64,000 nucleotides of DNA from Hyphococcus sp. (GCA_021776245.1 JAJFGF010000004.1:62001-126000), one strand, 5' to 3'; positions 53,784 to 63,967 are shown, counted from the stretch's first letter. The notes: a model not told the origin generated them from the letters alone. Numbers and translations are program-made.

Positions 53784-55868
53784 ATGAACAATGCGCTCAC
53801 CATAAATTTTCCGGAGCGGACAACAGTTTTGCTGGCGTTCGGTTTAATGGCGATCATCATCATGATGGTCGTGCCGGTTCCCGCTATTGTCCTTGACCTC
53901 GGCCTGACGCTTTCTTTTGCGATCGCGATCCTGATCTTCACAATCACATTATTCATCGAACGGCCACTTGATTTTTCGGCCTTTCCAACAGCCTTGCTTG
54001 GATCGCTGATGTTGCGTTTGTCGCTCAATGTCTCATCGACAAAGCTGATTATTGGCGACGGCCATACCGGGCCCGACGCGGCTGGCAGCGTGATTCACGG
54101 TTTTGCGATGTTTGTGATGGGCGGCAATATTCTATTGGGCATGGTGGTTTTTGGCGTTTTGATGATCGTGAACTTTATGGTCATTACCAAAGGCGCCGGC
54201 CGGATGGCTGAAGTTGGCGCGCGCTTTGCGTTGGATGGCATGCCGGGCAAACAGCTCGCCATTGACTCTGACATTGCAGCCGGCGCGATCACTCATGAGG
54301 AAGCGAAAAAACGCCGGCGCCTTGAACAAGATGAAACAACATTTTTCGGTTCCCTCGACGGCGCTTCGAAATTCGTCAAGGGCGACGCGATTGCCGGCCT
54401 TTTGATCACGCTGCTTAATCTGGTGGTCGGTTTCGGCGTGGGTTTGGGCATGCACGATTTGTCGATGCAGGAAGCCATCGCAACCTATTCAATTCTCACT
54501 GTCGGCGACGGTCTTGTCTCGCAAATTCCGGCGGTGATTATTTCCATCGCCTCCGCCCTTCTTCTCGCCAAGGGCGGCGTCGACGGCGCCGCCGACAAGG
54601 CGCTTGTCGCCCAGATTAGTGACAACCCTGTGGCAATCGCAACCGTTGGCGCCATCATGGCGTTTTTCGCTTTTCTGCCGGGCCTGCCTTTTGTGCCGTT
54701 TTTCATCGGCGCAACTGTATTACTGGGAGCGTCCTATTTTATTTTCCAGGGCAACGCGAAACCTATAGAGGCGCTTATTGACCCCGACGCCGCCAAACCC
54801 GTCGACAAGACAAAGCCCCTCGGCGACATTCTCGACGTAGATGAAATCCATGTTGAGTTTGCCGGCGATTTGATTCCCCTGGCGCTTGACAGTGTAGACG
54901 GCCTGGAACCGCGCATTACAAAAATCCGGCAATTCATCGCCACGGAATTCGGATTTATCATTCCCCCAATCCGGCTTACAGACAATCTTGACCTTTCTCT
55001 CAATGAATATGTCATCAAAATTCAGGGCGTACGAGCGGCCAAAGGAAAATTATTTCCCGGCAAAATATTGATCATTGCTGACGATCTTGATGCTCTTCCT
55101 TTCCCCGGCGAAAACGTGGAGGAGCCGGTTTACAAAGCGCCGGCGCGCTGGACTGACGCCACACACCGGGATGAGGCGACCGCAATGGGGCTTGCCGTCG
55201 TCGATCCGCCTGAAGTGATCTCAACGCATCTTCTGGAAACGATCAAACAGAATTTCGCTCGCCTCGTTACGCGGCGGTCAACGCGACGCATCCTTGATGA
55301 GTTTTCAAAAACAACCGACCTCGATCGCGCTGCCGCCAACCGTCAGCTTATCGATGAATTCATACCTGAAAAGGCGCCGATCGAATTTGTACAGGCTGTG
55401 TTCCGCCTGTTGCTTGACGAGCTGACGCCAATCAAGAACCTCCCTGTCATTTTGGAAGCGACCGCCGACGGCCGTAATATTTTTACAACGCCGGAAGATG
55501 TCACGGAATATGTACGCCAGCGCATCGCCATGAGTTTTGTCACGAAACTCCAGAGCGACGACGGTTCATTGCCGTTAATTCAGATCGGCCTCGGCTGGGA
55601 AGATGTATTCGCGAAATTTGAAACGACCAATGCAGCAAATCAAACCGATGTAGCGCTGCCGCCGGAAGAATTTAACCGCCTCGCCCACTCGGTTCTGGAA
55701 CAAGTCAACCAGGCAGCTGAGCGCAACGTCTCTCCGGCAATTGTCACCACTGCATCGCGCCGGCGCTTTATTCGCGCGGTCCTGCACGCAAAGAAAATCC
55801 GCAATCCGGTTTTGTCCTATGATGAGATTGACCCGACCGCACAACCGGTCCTGATCGGCGTGGCCTGA
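53784..55868 (+). CDS. flhA: Flagellar export gate protein FlhA
   Basis: 694 residues. About eight N-terminal membrane helices, the FHIPEP-type loop (GGRMAEVGARFALDGMPGKQ), and a large cytosolic C-terminal domain (residues about 340-694). It docks export substrates and chaperones. It sits between fliQ and fliR in the operon. Confidence 0.96.
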   Translation: MNNALTINFPERTTVLLAFGLMAIIIMMVVPVPAIVLDLGLTLSFAIAILIFTITLFIERPLDFSAFPTALLGSLMLRLSLNVSSTKLIIGDGHTGPDAAGSVIHGFAMFVMGGNILLGMVVFGVLMIVNFMVITKGAGRMAEVGARFALDGMPGKQLAIDSDIAAGAITHEEAKKRRRLEQDETTFFGSLDGASKFVKGDAIAGLLITLLNLVVGFGVGLGMHDLSMQEAIATYSILTVGDGLVSQIPAVIISIASALLLAKGGVDGAADKALVAQISDNPVAIATVGAIMAFFAFLPGLPFVPFFIGATVLLGASYFIFQGNAKPIEALIDPDAAKPVDKTKPLGDILDVDEIHVEFAGDLIPLALDSVDGLEPRITKIRQFIATEFGFIIPPIRLTDNLDLSLNEYVIKIQGVRAAKGKLFPGKILIIADDLDALPFPGENVEEPVYKAPARWTDATHRDEATAMGLAVVDPPEVISTHLLETIKQNFARLVTRRSTRRILDEFSKTTDLDRAAANRQLIDEFIPEKAPIEFVQAVFRLLLDELTPIKNLPVILEATADGRNIFTTPEDVTEYVRQRIAMSFVTKLQSDDGSLPLIQIGLGWEDVFAKFETTNAANQTDVALPPEEFNRLAHSVLEQVNQAAERNVSPAIVTTASRRRFIRAVLHAKKIRNPVLSYDEIDPTAQPVLIGVA

Positions 55869-55873
55869 CCCAA

Positions 55874-56662
55874 ATGGATATGCTCGCAACGCTCGAACCC
55901 GTTCTCAGCGCCGGCGCGCCATATGTTTTTCTGGTCGGCGCATTGTTTACACGCATTTCCGCAATCGCCTTTCTGGCGCCTGGCATTGGCGAGCGAACAG
56001 TGCCGACGCGCGTACGGCTGGCGATCGCCATCGCGATTACGCTGATCCTCGCGCCAATGGTTCTCCAAAATGCGCCCGCTCAGCCACAACTCCCGTCCGA
56101 AGTCGTTGTCCTTTACGCAGCAGAAGCCTTATCGGGCCTTCTCATTGGGTTTGCTCTTCGGGTCATGATTTTCGTTTTGGAAATCGCCGGGACAATCGCT
56201 GCGCAGCACATTTCGTTGTCGCAATTATTCGGCGCCAATGTCGGGTTTGATCCGTCCTCTCCATTTTCCGCGATATTGGTGACTGGCGCTCTCGCCCTTG
56301 CGGCTGCTGCTGGCGTCCACATTCACCTGGTCAATGCGCTTGCGCAATCTTATGAGGTCCTCCCTTTCGGGATGTTTCCAGGCGCGGAAGAAACCGGCGC
56401 ATGGTCCACCGGCCGGCTCGGCGAGGCAATCGCAAAAGCCCTCGCGCTGGCGTCGCCTTTCGTGATCCTTGGATTTATCTACAGCCTTGCGCTGGCCGCA
56501 TCGAGCCGCGCCATGCCACAGCTGATGGCGGCATTTGTCGGCGCCCCGGCCATCACCCTTGCTGGTCTTGCTTTGTTTACAGTGACAGCGCCAATAATTT
56601 TGTTTGAGTGGCTCGCTGGCCTCGAACGCATCCTCATAAATTTCCTTACGGGGGCTTTATGA
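55874..56662 (+). CDS. fliR: Flagellar export gate protein FliR
   Basis: 262 residues with about six membrane helices (GERTVPTRVRLAIAIAITL near the start). It forms the export pore with FliP and FliQ. It overlaps the start of flhB by four bases. Confidence 0.92.
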   Translation: MDMLATLEPVLSAGAPYVFLVGALFTRISAIAFLAPGIGERTVPTRVRLAIAIAITLILAPMVLQNAPAQPQLPSEVVVLYAAEALSGLLIGFALRVMIFVLEIAGTIAAQHISLSQLFGANVGFDPSSPFSAILVTGALALAAAAGVHIHLVNALAQSYEVLPFGMFPGAEETGAWSTGRLGEAIAKALALASPFVILGFIYSLALAASSRAMPQLMAAFVGAPAITLAGLALFTVTAPIILFEWLAGLERILINFLTGAL

Positions 56663-57750
56663 GCGACGGACAGGGCGATGAAGGCCAGGAAAAATCCCAT
56701 GACGCAACGCCGGAACGCCTTGATAAAGCGCGGCGTGACGGCGATGTCGCCCAGTCGCGCGACCTAAATGCCGCCGCCAGCTATCTTGGCTTCTATCTGG
56801 CCCTGGCGATCGTTGGCGCCGGCGCCGCTGGAAAGATTTCGTTTTCTCTGGCGCAGATTTTTAATCATCCTTACGATGTTGGCGAATTGGCATTCAACGC
56901 AAATCGTGGCGGCGATTTTATTATTTCGCTTTCGACACAGAGCATTATGAACGTTGTCCCATTTTTCTTGCTGCCGGCGTTAGCCACTTTGGGCGCCCTG
57001 TTCGCTCAGCGCGCCATCGCCTTTGCACCTTCAAAAATAAAACCGAAAATGTCGCGATTGTCGATGATATCGAACGCCAAAAAGAAATACGGAACTGACG
57101 GTATTGTCGAGTTTGCGAAAAACTCAGTTAAGCTTCTATTTGTTTTTATTCTCTTTGGGTTTTTCTTCGCACAGAGATTTACCTCGTTGCCGATTGACGC
57201 TCGGCTTCCGGCATCCGCCCTGCCCGCAAGCCTCCTAAAAGAGGGCGTCGTATTTGTCGGCATCATTGTACTTTTTTCTGTCGCCATTGCCAGCATTGAC
57301 CTGCCATGGAGCCGCCATACGCACGCCAAGCGACTGAAAATGACCTATGAGGAGTTGAAAAAGGAATCCAAAGAGAGCGAAGGCGATCCGGAAATGAAAC
57401 GGAGCCGCCGTGAACGGGCGCAAAGCGTCGCACGAAACACGATGCTGCGCGACGTTCCGGATGCGGATGTCGTGATTGTCAATCCGACTCATTTCGCCGT
57501 TGCATTGAAGTGGCAACGCGATAAGGGACGCGCGCCGATCTGTGTCGCCAAAGGCGTCAACGAATTTGCCGGCCGCATCCGGGAAATTGCTGCTATTGCC
57601 GGCGTTCCAATCAAGTCTGACCCGCCAACGGCGCGCGCAATCCATGCAAGTGTCGAAGTCGGCGAGGAAATCAAACGCGAACATTACGCCGCGGTCGCCG
57701 CCGCCATCCATTTCGCCGACGTCATCAAAGCGAAGGCGAAAGCGTTATGA
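56659..57750 (+). CDS. flhB: Flagellar export specificity protein FlhB
   Basis: 363 residues from ATG 56659, which overlaps the fliR stop; the upstream extension is rejected. Four membrane helices precede the cytosolic domain with the self-cleaving NPTH motif at residues 275-278. Cleavage there helps the switch from hook to filament export. It overlaps the next gene by four bases. Confidence 0.95.
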   Translation: MSDGQGDEGQEKSHDATPERLDKARRDGDVAQSRDLNAAASYLGFYLALAIVGAGAAGKISFSLAQIFNHPYDVGELAFNANRGGDFIISLSTQSIMNVVPFFLLPALATLGALFAQRAIAFAPSKIKPKMSRLSMISNAKKKYGTDGIVEFAKNSVKLLFVFILFGFFFAQRFTSLPIDARLPASALPASLLKEGVVFVGIIVLFSVAIASIDLPWSRHTHAKRLKMTYEELKKESKESEGDPEMKRSRRERAQSVARNTMLRDVPDADVVIVNPTHFAVALKWQRDKGRAPICVAKGVNEFAGRIREIAAIAGVPIKSDPPTARAIHASVEVGEEIKREHYAAVAAAIHFADVIKAKAKAL

Positions 57751-58085
57751 TCGATGAAACAGAGGAGGACCTTGCGGAAATAAAAATGCTCGCCGACATG
57801 CTCCTGGATAAAGAGGAAGGCGAATTCAAAATCGTCCGCAGACGCCGCCTGCAGCTTGACGCCGAGCGCCGGAAGATCCAAAGCCTCGCAGATAAGGCGC
57901 GCACCGGCGCGACTATCGCGCTTGCTGATATGCCTCACCTGTTGACATATTTGAATGCACTCGCAAATCAGCTTGCGCGCCTTAGCGATGAGGCAGAATC
58001 CTTGATTACTGAGGAGCAATCGCGGAAGGGACATTTGAAAACAGCCCTCGCCCGGCAAATACAACTTGATGGCGCCGGCAGCTAA
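57747..58085 (+). CDS. FliJ-like coiled-coil protein
   Basis: 112 residues, rich in Glu, Lys, Arg and Leu, forming a nearly continuous coiled coil (IKMLADMLLDKEEGEFKIVR and LLTYLNALANQLARLSDEAE). No family motif is seen. It overlaps flhB by four bases, and the window has no other fliJ, so a FliJ-like role in export is plausible. This is inference from position. Confidence 0.45.
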   Translation: MIDETEEDLAEIKMLADMLLDKEEGEFKIVRRRRLQLDAERRKIQSLADKARTGATIALADMPHLLTYLNALANQLARLSDEAESLITEEQSRKGHLKTALARQIQLDGAGS

Positions 58086-58118
58086 AAATAAGCATTTAAG
58101 CAGCGTAGAACTTTCCTG

Positions 58119-61100
58119 TCAGTGAAAATTTCTGCCCTTTGGCAATATCTCGGTCATCCGTTTTTCCGTTTCCGCGCGCCGCCGGAAATCGCTCTTGCGA
58201 TGATCCTCGATCACCGGCCGCTTGAATTCATCGGCTCTGGAAAGACCATCATCCATCTCGCCGTGAAATTCACTTAAGGCGGAAAGTTTGTCTGTGAGGT
58301 TATAGATACGCGTTGCAATAATATGAATGACCTCGCCTTCGCGCTGCAACTTCCCCTCAACGCCGAGAAACCGCGCGCCAAGCACTTTACGGCGAAAACG
58401 CTCGAAAATCTTTGGCCATATAATGATATTGGCGATTGAAGTTTCATCTTCGAGCGTTGCAAAGATAACGCCTTTTGCGGTGCCGGGGCGCTGGCGCACC
58501 AGCACAAGACCCGAAACCGAAACGCGCAAGCCAGGGCGCATGGCGCGCAAACCATCATTTGCAACATAGCCGGAATGTTTGAGCCAGGGCCGCAAAAACG
58601 CAACGGGATGTTTTTTCAGGGAAAGCTTCAGCGCCTTGTAATCATAGGCAACTTCCTCGCCGAGAGGCATGCGCGGAAGGCTGACTTCCGCTTCCTTTTG
58701 CAAATCCGCATGATGCGCAAACAACGGAAGCCGGTCATCGCCTTTCACTTTATCGAGTCCCTGGATCGCCCATAAGGCGTCCCGGCGCGAAAGCCCAAGT
58801 GAACCAAAGGCGTCAGCATTAGCGAGCCGTTCAAGACCGGTATAGCTAAGCCCAGTGCGGGCCCGCATGTCGCGAACGGAATCAAAGCCATTGCCGCGCG
58901 CCTCTTCGATCAGTTTCGCATCTTCTTTTGAAAAGCCTTTGATTTGACGAAAGCCCAGCCGAACAGCACAATTGGTTTTAATGTCATCGCGCATCCGGCC
59001 ATGGCGCTTGTTGAGGGGCCCAAGTCCCGCATTTTCTTCAAGCGTCAAATCCCAAATGGAATGATTGATATCCACAGGGGCAACATGAACACCGTGTTCT
59101 TTTGCATCGCGGACAATCTGCGCCGGAGCATAAAATCCCATGGGCTGGCTGTTAATGAGGGCCGCACAAAAGACATCGGGGTAATGGCATTTAAGCCAGC
59201 ATGAAATATAAACCAGCAATGCAAAGCTCGCGGCATGGCTTTCCGGAAAACCATATTCGCCAAATCCTTCGATCTGTTTGAAACAGCGTTCGGCAAACTC
59301 CCGATCATACCCGCGCACGACCATGCCTTTCACCATCTTTTCATGATAGAGATGAATTGTGCCTGTCCGGCGGAAAGTCGCCATGGCGCGGCGCAGCCCA
59401 TCCGCTTCCGATGGCGTAAAGCCCGCGGCGACAATCGCGATTTTCATGGCCTGTTCCTGAAACAGGGGCACACCAAGGGTTTTGCCAAGCACCTCTTCAA
59501 GATCTTTGCTCGGAAATACCACCTTTTCGATACCGTCACGGCGGCGCAAATGGGGATGCACCATATCGCCTTGAATGGGGCCGGGCCGGACAATCGCCAC
59601 TTCAATGACAAGGTCATAAAAATTGCGCGGTTTAAGGCGCGGCAACATCGACATCTGCGCCCGGCTTTCAATCTGAAAAACACCCAGCGTATCGGCGCGG
59701 CAGATCATATTATAAACAGCAGGCTCGTCGGACGGGATCGACGCCAGATCATGATGATCGCCATAATGTTTTTGTAAAAGTGCAAATGCTTTGGCGATGC
59801 AGGTGAGCATGCCGAGCCCCAGAACATCGACCTTGATCATGCCAAGCGCATCAAGATCATCCTTATCCCATTCAACAAAAGTGCGGTCCGGCATTGCGGC
59901 GTTGCCAATGGGAATGACTTCCTCAAGCGGGCCCCGCGTCATTACAAAGCCGCCCGTATGTTGCGACAGATGGCGGGGAAAACCCATCAGTTCTTTTGAA
60001 AGCGTAAGCGCGTTTTTGAGCCGTAAATTATCGGCGTCAAGGCCAATTTCTTTGGCGTGCCCAGCGCTCAGGCCTTCAGATGAATAGCCCCAGGCGCCTT
60101 TTGCCAGCCCGCTTGTGACATCTTCGCTGAGCCCCATCACCTTGCCAACCTCGCGGATGGCGCTGCGTGTGCGATAGGTAATCACCATCGCTGCAATACC
60201 CGCCCGCTCCCGGCCGTATTTTTTATAAATATATTGGATGACTTCTTCGCGGCGCTCATGCTCAAAATCGACGTCGATATCGGGCGGCTCGTTTCTTTCC
60301 GCAGAAACAAATCGCTCAAACAATAGATCAACCTTCGCCGGATCGACCGACGTAACGCCGAGACAATAACAAACCGCAGAGTTTGCCGCCGACCCCCGGC
60401 CCTGACATAAAATATTCTGGCTGCGGGCATAGCGCACAACATCATAAACCGTCAAAAAATATGGCGCGTAAGAAAGATCACTGATCAGCAAAAGCTCATA
60501 GGCAATCGCTTTTCTGATTTTGTCAGGAATACCTTCCGGATAACGCTCCGCCGCGCCTTCCCGTGTCAGACGCGCCAACTCTTCCTGAGGCGTCACACTG
60601 TCACCGCAGGCTTCATCGGGATATTCATAACGTAATTCATCAAGTGAAAATCGCGTGCGTTCTGCAAGATGGATGGTTTCTTCGATGGCCGCCGGGTGAT
60701 CGGCAAAAAGCCGGGCCATTTCCAGAGGCGGCTTTAAATGCCGCTCGCTATGAGCTTCGAGGGCGCGGCCCGCCTCGTCAATCGTGCAATGTTCTCTGAT
60801 GCAATGAACCACATCCTGTAATGGCCGCCGTTCCGGCGCATGATAGAGCGCATCGCTGACCGCCAGCATGGAAACGCCTGCACGTTTTGCTGTCTCTGCA
60901 AAAATGTTCAGGGAACGCCGGTCATCATCGCGAAACCGGCGCGCTGCAGCAAGCCACACATTGCCGGGAAATGCGGCATGGAAGACGCCAAGCGTCTCAC
61001 CGATCTTTGGTTCATGAGGGTTTTCGTGCATGAGCGCAAAGAGCTGACCTTCGCCAAGGTCCAGGGCGTCGTTCCTCGTTAAGTCGCATTCGCCCTTCAG

Positions 61101-61427
61101 CGCCCGCCGTTTGCCGCGCGTTAAAAGCCTGCATAGCCGTCCATAGGCGGTCCGATCCGACGGATAGCAAAGCATGTCCGGCGTCCCGTCAGAAAATTGA
61201 AGGCGCGACCCGACGATAAAACGAAAGCCGGCTTTCCGGGCGGCGCTATGGGCGCGCACAACACCCGCAAGCGTGTTGATATCGGTCATCGCCAGCGCCG
61301 CATGACCAAGCGTCAACGCCTGACAGACAAGCTCGTCCGGGTGCGACGCGCCGCGCAAAAAACTGAAATTGCTCATGCAGGCAAGTTCGGCGTAACGGGT
61401 CATGCGAAAAACCCGTGCAGGAACCAT
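58119..61427 (-). CDS. dnaE2: Error-prone DNA polymerase DnaE2
   Basis: 1102 residues, the size of DnaE2/ImuC rather than of replicative DnaE. The PHP-type N-terminus (ELACMSNFSFLRGASHPDEL) is followed by the polymerase domain with acidic catalytic residues in PPDIDVDFEHERRE, and a helix-hairpin-helix and OB region. It makes mutagenic bypass of DNA damage with ImuA and ImuB. It overlaps the end of imuB by 28 bases. Confidence 0.95.
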   Translation of the reverse strand: MVPARVFRMTRYAELACMSNFSFLRGASHPDELVCQALTLGHAALAMTDINTLAGVVRAHSAARKAGFRFIVGSRLQFSDGTPDMLCYPSDRTAYGRLCRLLTRGKRRALKGECDLTRNDALDLGEGQLFALMHENPHEPKIGETLGVFHAAFPGNVWLAAARRFRDDDRRSLNIFAETAKRAGVSMLAVSDALYHAPERRPLQDVVHCIREHCTIDEAGRALEAHSERHLKPPLEMARLFADHPAAIEETIHLAERTRFSLDELRYEYPDEACGDSVTPQEELARLTREGAAERYPEGIPDKIRKAIAYELLLISDLSYAPYFLTVYDVVRYARSQNILCQGRGSAANSAVCYCLGVTSVDPAKVDLLFERFVSAERNEPPDIDVDFEHERREEVIQYIYKKYGRERAGIAAMVITYRTRSAIREVGKVMGLSEDVTSGLAKGAWGYSSEGLSAGHAKEIGLDADNLRLKNALTLSKELMGFPRHLSQHTGGFVMTRGPLEEVIPIGNAAMPDRTFVEWDKDDLDALGMIKVDVLGLGMLTCIAKAFALLQKHYGDHHDLASIPSDEPAVYNMICRADTLGVFQIESRAQMSMLPRLKPRNFYDLVIEVAIVRPGPIQGDMVHPHLRRRDGIEKVVFPSKDLEEVLGKTLGVPLFQEQAMKIAIVAAGFTPSEADGLRRAMATFRRTGTIHLYHEKMVKGMVVRGYDREFAERCFKQIEGFGEYGFPESHAASFALLVYISCWLKCHYPDVFCAALINSQPMGFYAPAQIVRDAKEHGVHVAPVDINHSIWDLTLEENAGLGPLNKRHGRMRDDIKTNCAVRLGFRQIKGFSKEDAKLIEEARGNGFDSVRDMRARTGLSYTGLERLANADAFGSLGLSRRDALWAIQGLDKVKGDDRLPLFAHHADLQKEAEVSLPRMPLGEEVAYDYKALKLSLKKHPVAFLRPWLKHSGYVANDGLRAMRPGLRVSVSGLVLVRQRPGTAKGVIFATLEDETSIANIIIWPKIFERFRRKVLGARFLGVEGKLQREGEVIHIIATRIYNLTDKLSALSEFHGEMDDGLSRADEFKRPVIEDHRKSDFRRRAETEKRMTEILPKGRNFH

Positions 61428-62944
61428 TTGGGTTCAGCGGTTTCGCGCTCATAAAGCCCATCGCGAAATATCCAGAAACGCCGGCCATTTTCATCCTCGA
61501 TGCGATAATAATCCCGTGTCGGCTTTTGCATCTCCTGGCGCCACCATTCATCGCCGATGCGCTCCGGACCGCTTGCTTTTGCCACCCTGTAAGATACCCG
61601 CCGCCATTTAAACCGGATCGGCGGGCCGTCAGGCACTTGCGCCAACGCTTCGATTTCTTCCGGCTGCGGCAGTAATTTGATCGGCCGGATCCTGTCGTCA
61701 TTGATTGCCGCGGGGCTTGAAAATGACTGCATCACCGGTTCAAAATGATCGGCGCGTTCTGGAAGATGCGTTGTATTCAAGCGTAGATGACACACATGAC
61801 GAGCGCCGAGCCGGTTGCTCAATCGGTCCTTAAGCTCCGCAAGCCCTTCATCTGTGAAATTCTGGTCAAAAGCGGCGTGCTGATGCTGAGCAACGCCGCC
61901 CGTCTCAAAGGCGCCAAGGCGAAACTGTTCAAATCCAAATCCCGCGTCATAATCCCCGCCCAAATCATCCAGCCGGTCCTTAAAGAGCCTTTGAATATGC
62001 GCAGACTCTCTTGCCGGCTGGCTGGTTCCCACCGCAATGCGCGCTATTTCATTATCAACGCGGAACAATGTCAGCTCAAACCGGCGTCCGCCCTTTCCGG
62101 CTTTAAAAAGTTTCACGCTCAACTCATCACAAAGCCGTTTCAAACATTCAAAAACCGCATCAAGATGGGCAATCGGCTCCGCAAGTTTTAAGTCAGCATA
62201 ATGATGCGGCGCAGGCCTTAAGGGCGTCAGCGGTTCGGGTTCCGCGCCAAGCGCCTGACCGAGACGCGTTAGCAGATGTTTTGTAAATCGTGCGGTTAAG
62301 GGCGCGCGCGGCATATCATAAAGCTGGCCGATCCGTTTCAGCCCCAACCGCCGCACCCCCTCAGCAACCGGCGCATCAAGGCGCAACGCTTCTATGGGGA
62401 GCGTCGCAAGACCTGCTTTTGTTGCGCCGGGCGAAAGCGCGCCGCCCTTGCCATAGCGCGCAAGCCCCCAGGCGGCGCCTGCCGTGTCGGCAATGGCGAT
62501 ACACGATTCAACGCCCGATTTTTTAAGCCGGTCCGTAATATCGCCGAAAATATTTTCTTCCCCGCCAAAGAGTTTCTCGCAGCCGGTAATGTCGATAAAC
62601 GCCTCGCCCACACCTTCAATAGACACAATCGGCGAATAACGGATAAGCCCCTCGCAAAGTTTCGTAAACGCCTTTGCATCTTCTTGCCGTCGCGCTTCCA
62701 CAGGAATGATGTGCGGACACATGGCGCGGGCGTCTGTCAGCGCCTGACCTTTAAACAAGCCTAAGTTCTCAGCATTTCCATCAACCGCATCAAGGCGCAG
62801 CGCATTTTGCGCTTTTTCGTAAGTGACAAGCGGCCGGCATGGATCGTTAAGCGACGGCTTGCCGCGCTTGAGCCGGTCGGTGGGCCATTTCGGCGCCAGC
62901 ACCGCCATGAAACGGCGACGCTTCGCATAATGTTCGCTTTGCAT
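61400..62944 (-). CDS. imuB: Y-family polymerase-like protein ImuB
   Basis: 514 residues from ATG 62944; a longer frame from 63043 lacks family similarity at its start. The start KRRRFMAVLAPKWPTDRL matches ImuB. The polymerase palm is recognisable (GEAFIDITGCEKLFGG) but lacks the full set of catalytic acids, as expected for ImuB, which links ImuA and DnaE2 to the clamp. It overlaps imuA by 98 bases and dnaE2 by 28. Confidence 0.87.
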   Translation of the reverse strand: MQSEHYAKRRRFMAVLAPKWPTDRLKRGKPSLNDPCRPLVTYEKAQNALRLDAVDGNAENLGLFKGQALTDARAMCPHIIPVEARRQEDAKAFTKLCEGLIRYSPIVSIEGVGEAFIDITGCEKLFGGEENIFGDITDRLKKSGVESCIAIADTAGAAWGLARYGKGGALSPGATKAGLATLPIEALRLDAPVAEGVRRLGLKRIGQLYDMPRAPLTARFTKHLLTRLGQALGAEPEPLTPLRPAPHHYADLKLAEPIAHLDAVFECLKRLCDELSVKLFKAGKGGRRFELTLFRVDNEIARIAVGTSQPARESAHIQRLFKDRLDDLGGDYDAGFGFEQFRLGAFETGGVAQHQHAAFDQNFTDEGLAELKDRLSNRLGARHVCHLRLNTTHLPERADHFEPVMQSFSSPAAINDDRIRPIKLLPQPEEIEALAQVPDGPPIRFKWRRVSYRVAKASGPERIGDEWWRQEMQKPTRDYYRIEDENGRRFWIFRDGLYERETAEPKWFLHGFFA

Positions 62945-63623
62945 AATCCCATTCCAACACCCAGTTTCCCCGTCCGCCCTCGCGGCATCGCTCCAGCGCC
63001 ACGCCCCAACGTGGATTGCCGGAGGCGTGTCTGTCATAATCATCGCAAGCGCTTGGCGCCGCGCCCACGCGCCACCGCGTTCTTGCCGCTGATGGCCCTT
63101 CGTCTTTCGTACTGCGCAACAAAACCGGCGTTGCGCCGGACGCCTCCGCCGCCAGTTGCAGGCGTCTTGTCGCCGTCAGGTCGAGAGATTTATGCGGTTT
63201 AAAAAGCTCGACGAGAACCACTGAAACGCCTGAAGCGCGCGCCGCCTCTTCCGCCGCCCAAAGAATTTCCTGCGCGTTACGCGGATAGACAAAAATCACT
63301 TCGTCCGTGTTCAAACCAAAAAAAGAAAGCCCGCATCCATAAGCTCTGCCGCCTGAGAAGATTTCGTTGGCCTGCCCGATCCAGACAATGGGTTTTGCGG
63401 TTTCACGCGCGATCTTACCGGCAAACGCAAGCGCCAGGCCTTGCGCGGCGGGCTGATCGCGATAATCGCCGGCGCGGAATTCATGAAGCGCCCCCAGGGC
63501 CAGCCGCATAGGCCCGCAGGCAATAGCGCGTGTCTGGCGCGCGCAATCGCCCCGTTCGCCTTCCAGTTTTTCAATATGCCGCCGAAGGCCGTAAAACCTT
63601 TTGCGTTTGGCGATCGCAGGCAT
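62847..63623 (-). CDS. imuA: SOS mutagenesis protein ImuA
   Basis: 258 residues of RecA-like fold. LGALHEFRAGDYRDQPAAQG and PIVWIGQANEIFSGGRAYG mark the ImuA family. It binds RecA and ImuB in the SOS mutasome. It starts the imuA-imuB-dnaE2 operon behind a LexA-type box. Confidence 0.85.
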   Translation of the reverse strand: MPAIAKRKRFYGLRRHIEKLEGERGDCARQTRAIACGPMRLALGALHEFRAGDYRDQPAAQGLALAFAGKIARETAKPIVWIGQANEIFSGGRAYGCGLSFFGLNTDEVIFVYPRNAQEILWAAEEAARASGVSVVLVELFKPHKSLDLTATRRLQLAAEASGATPVLLRSTKDEGPSAARTRWRVGAAPSACDDYDRHASGNPRWGVALERCREGGRGNWVLEWDYAKRTLCEASPFHGGAGAEMAHRPAQARQAVA

Positions 63624-63668
63624 TTCAACACCACCCTAAAGCCAGGCCCATTCGCTGAACGAGGATTA

Positions 63669-63683
63669 GAACAAAAAGAGAAC
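63669..63683 (-). promoter_or_regulatory. SOS (LexA) box of imuA
   Basis: On the minus strand the site is GTTCTCTTTTTGTTC, a perfect match to the alphaproteobacterial LexA consensus GTTC-N7-GTTC. It lies 46-60 bases upstream of the imuA start, where repression of the operon is expected. Confidence 0.85.
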
Positions 63684-63967
63684 ATTGGAGTCAAGGAAAC
63701 CCTGCCTTAATCATGGGTGACAAAAAACGTGCTGAAAATTCAACCAGTTAAAGTGTTCGACACAGGTGAGATCGTCCAGGCGAACAGCCCTATCCCCGCC
63801 GATCTCAAGCTTTCAGAGCCCACAGTCCTTTGGACTGTTCCTGAGCCTGGCTGAAAGACGCCGGGCCCTCATCCATTAACCAAGCTGCGCCCACTATTAA
63901 AAAATACTTAATCACACGCGTCTAATCTTATTTAGCCGCACGCGTCGTAAAGAAGTTCACAGCAGCC
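63684..63967. other. Intergenic region at the window end
   Basis: 284 bases between imuA and the partial gene at 63968. It contains one possible microgene (63717-63854). No other feature was recognised. Confidence 0.5.
63717..63854 (+). CDS. Possible 45-residue microgene
   Basis: A GTG-started frame encodes a hydrophilic protein (starting TKNVLKIQPVKVFDTGEI) with a plausible amino acid make-up. The ribosome binding site is weak and distant (AAGGAAA), and no family is recognised. It is divergent from the imuA operon. Confidence 0.3.
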   Translation: MTKNVLKIQPVKVFDTGEIVQANSPIPADLKLSEPTVLWTVPEPG

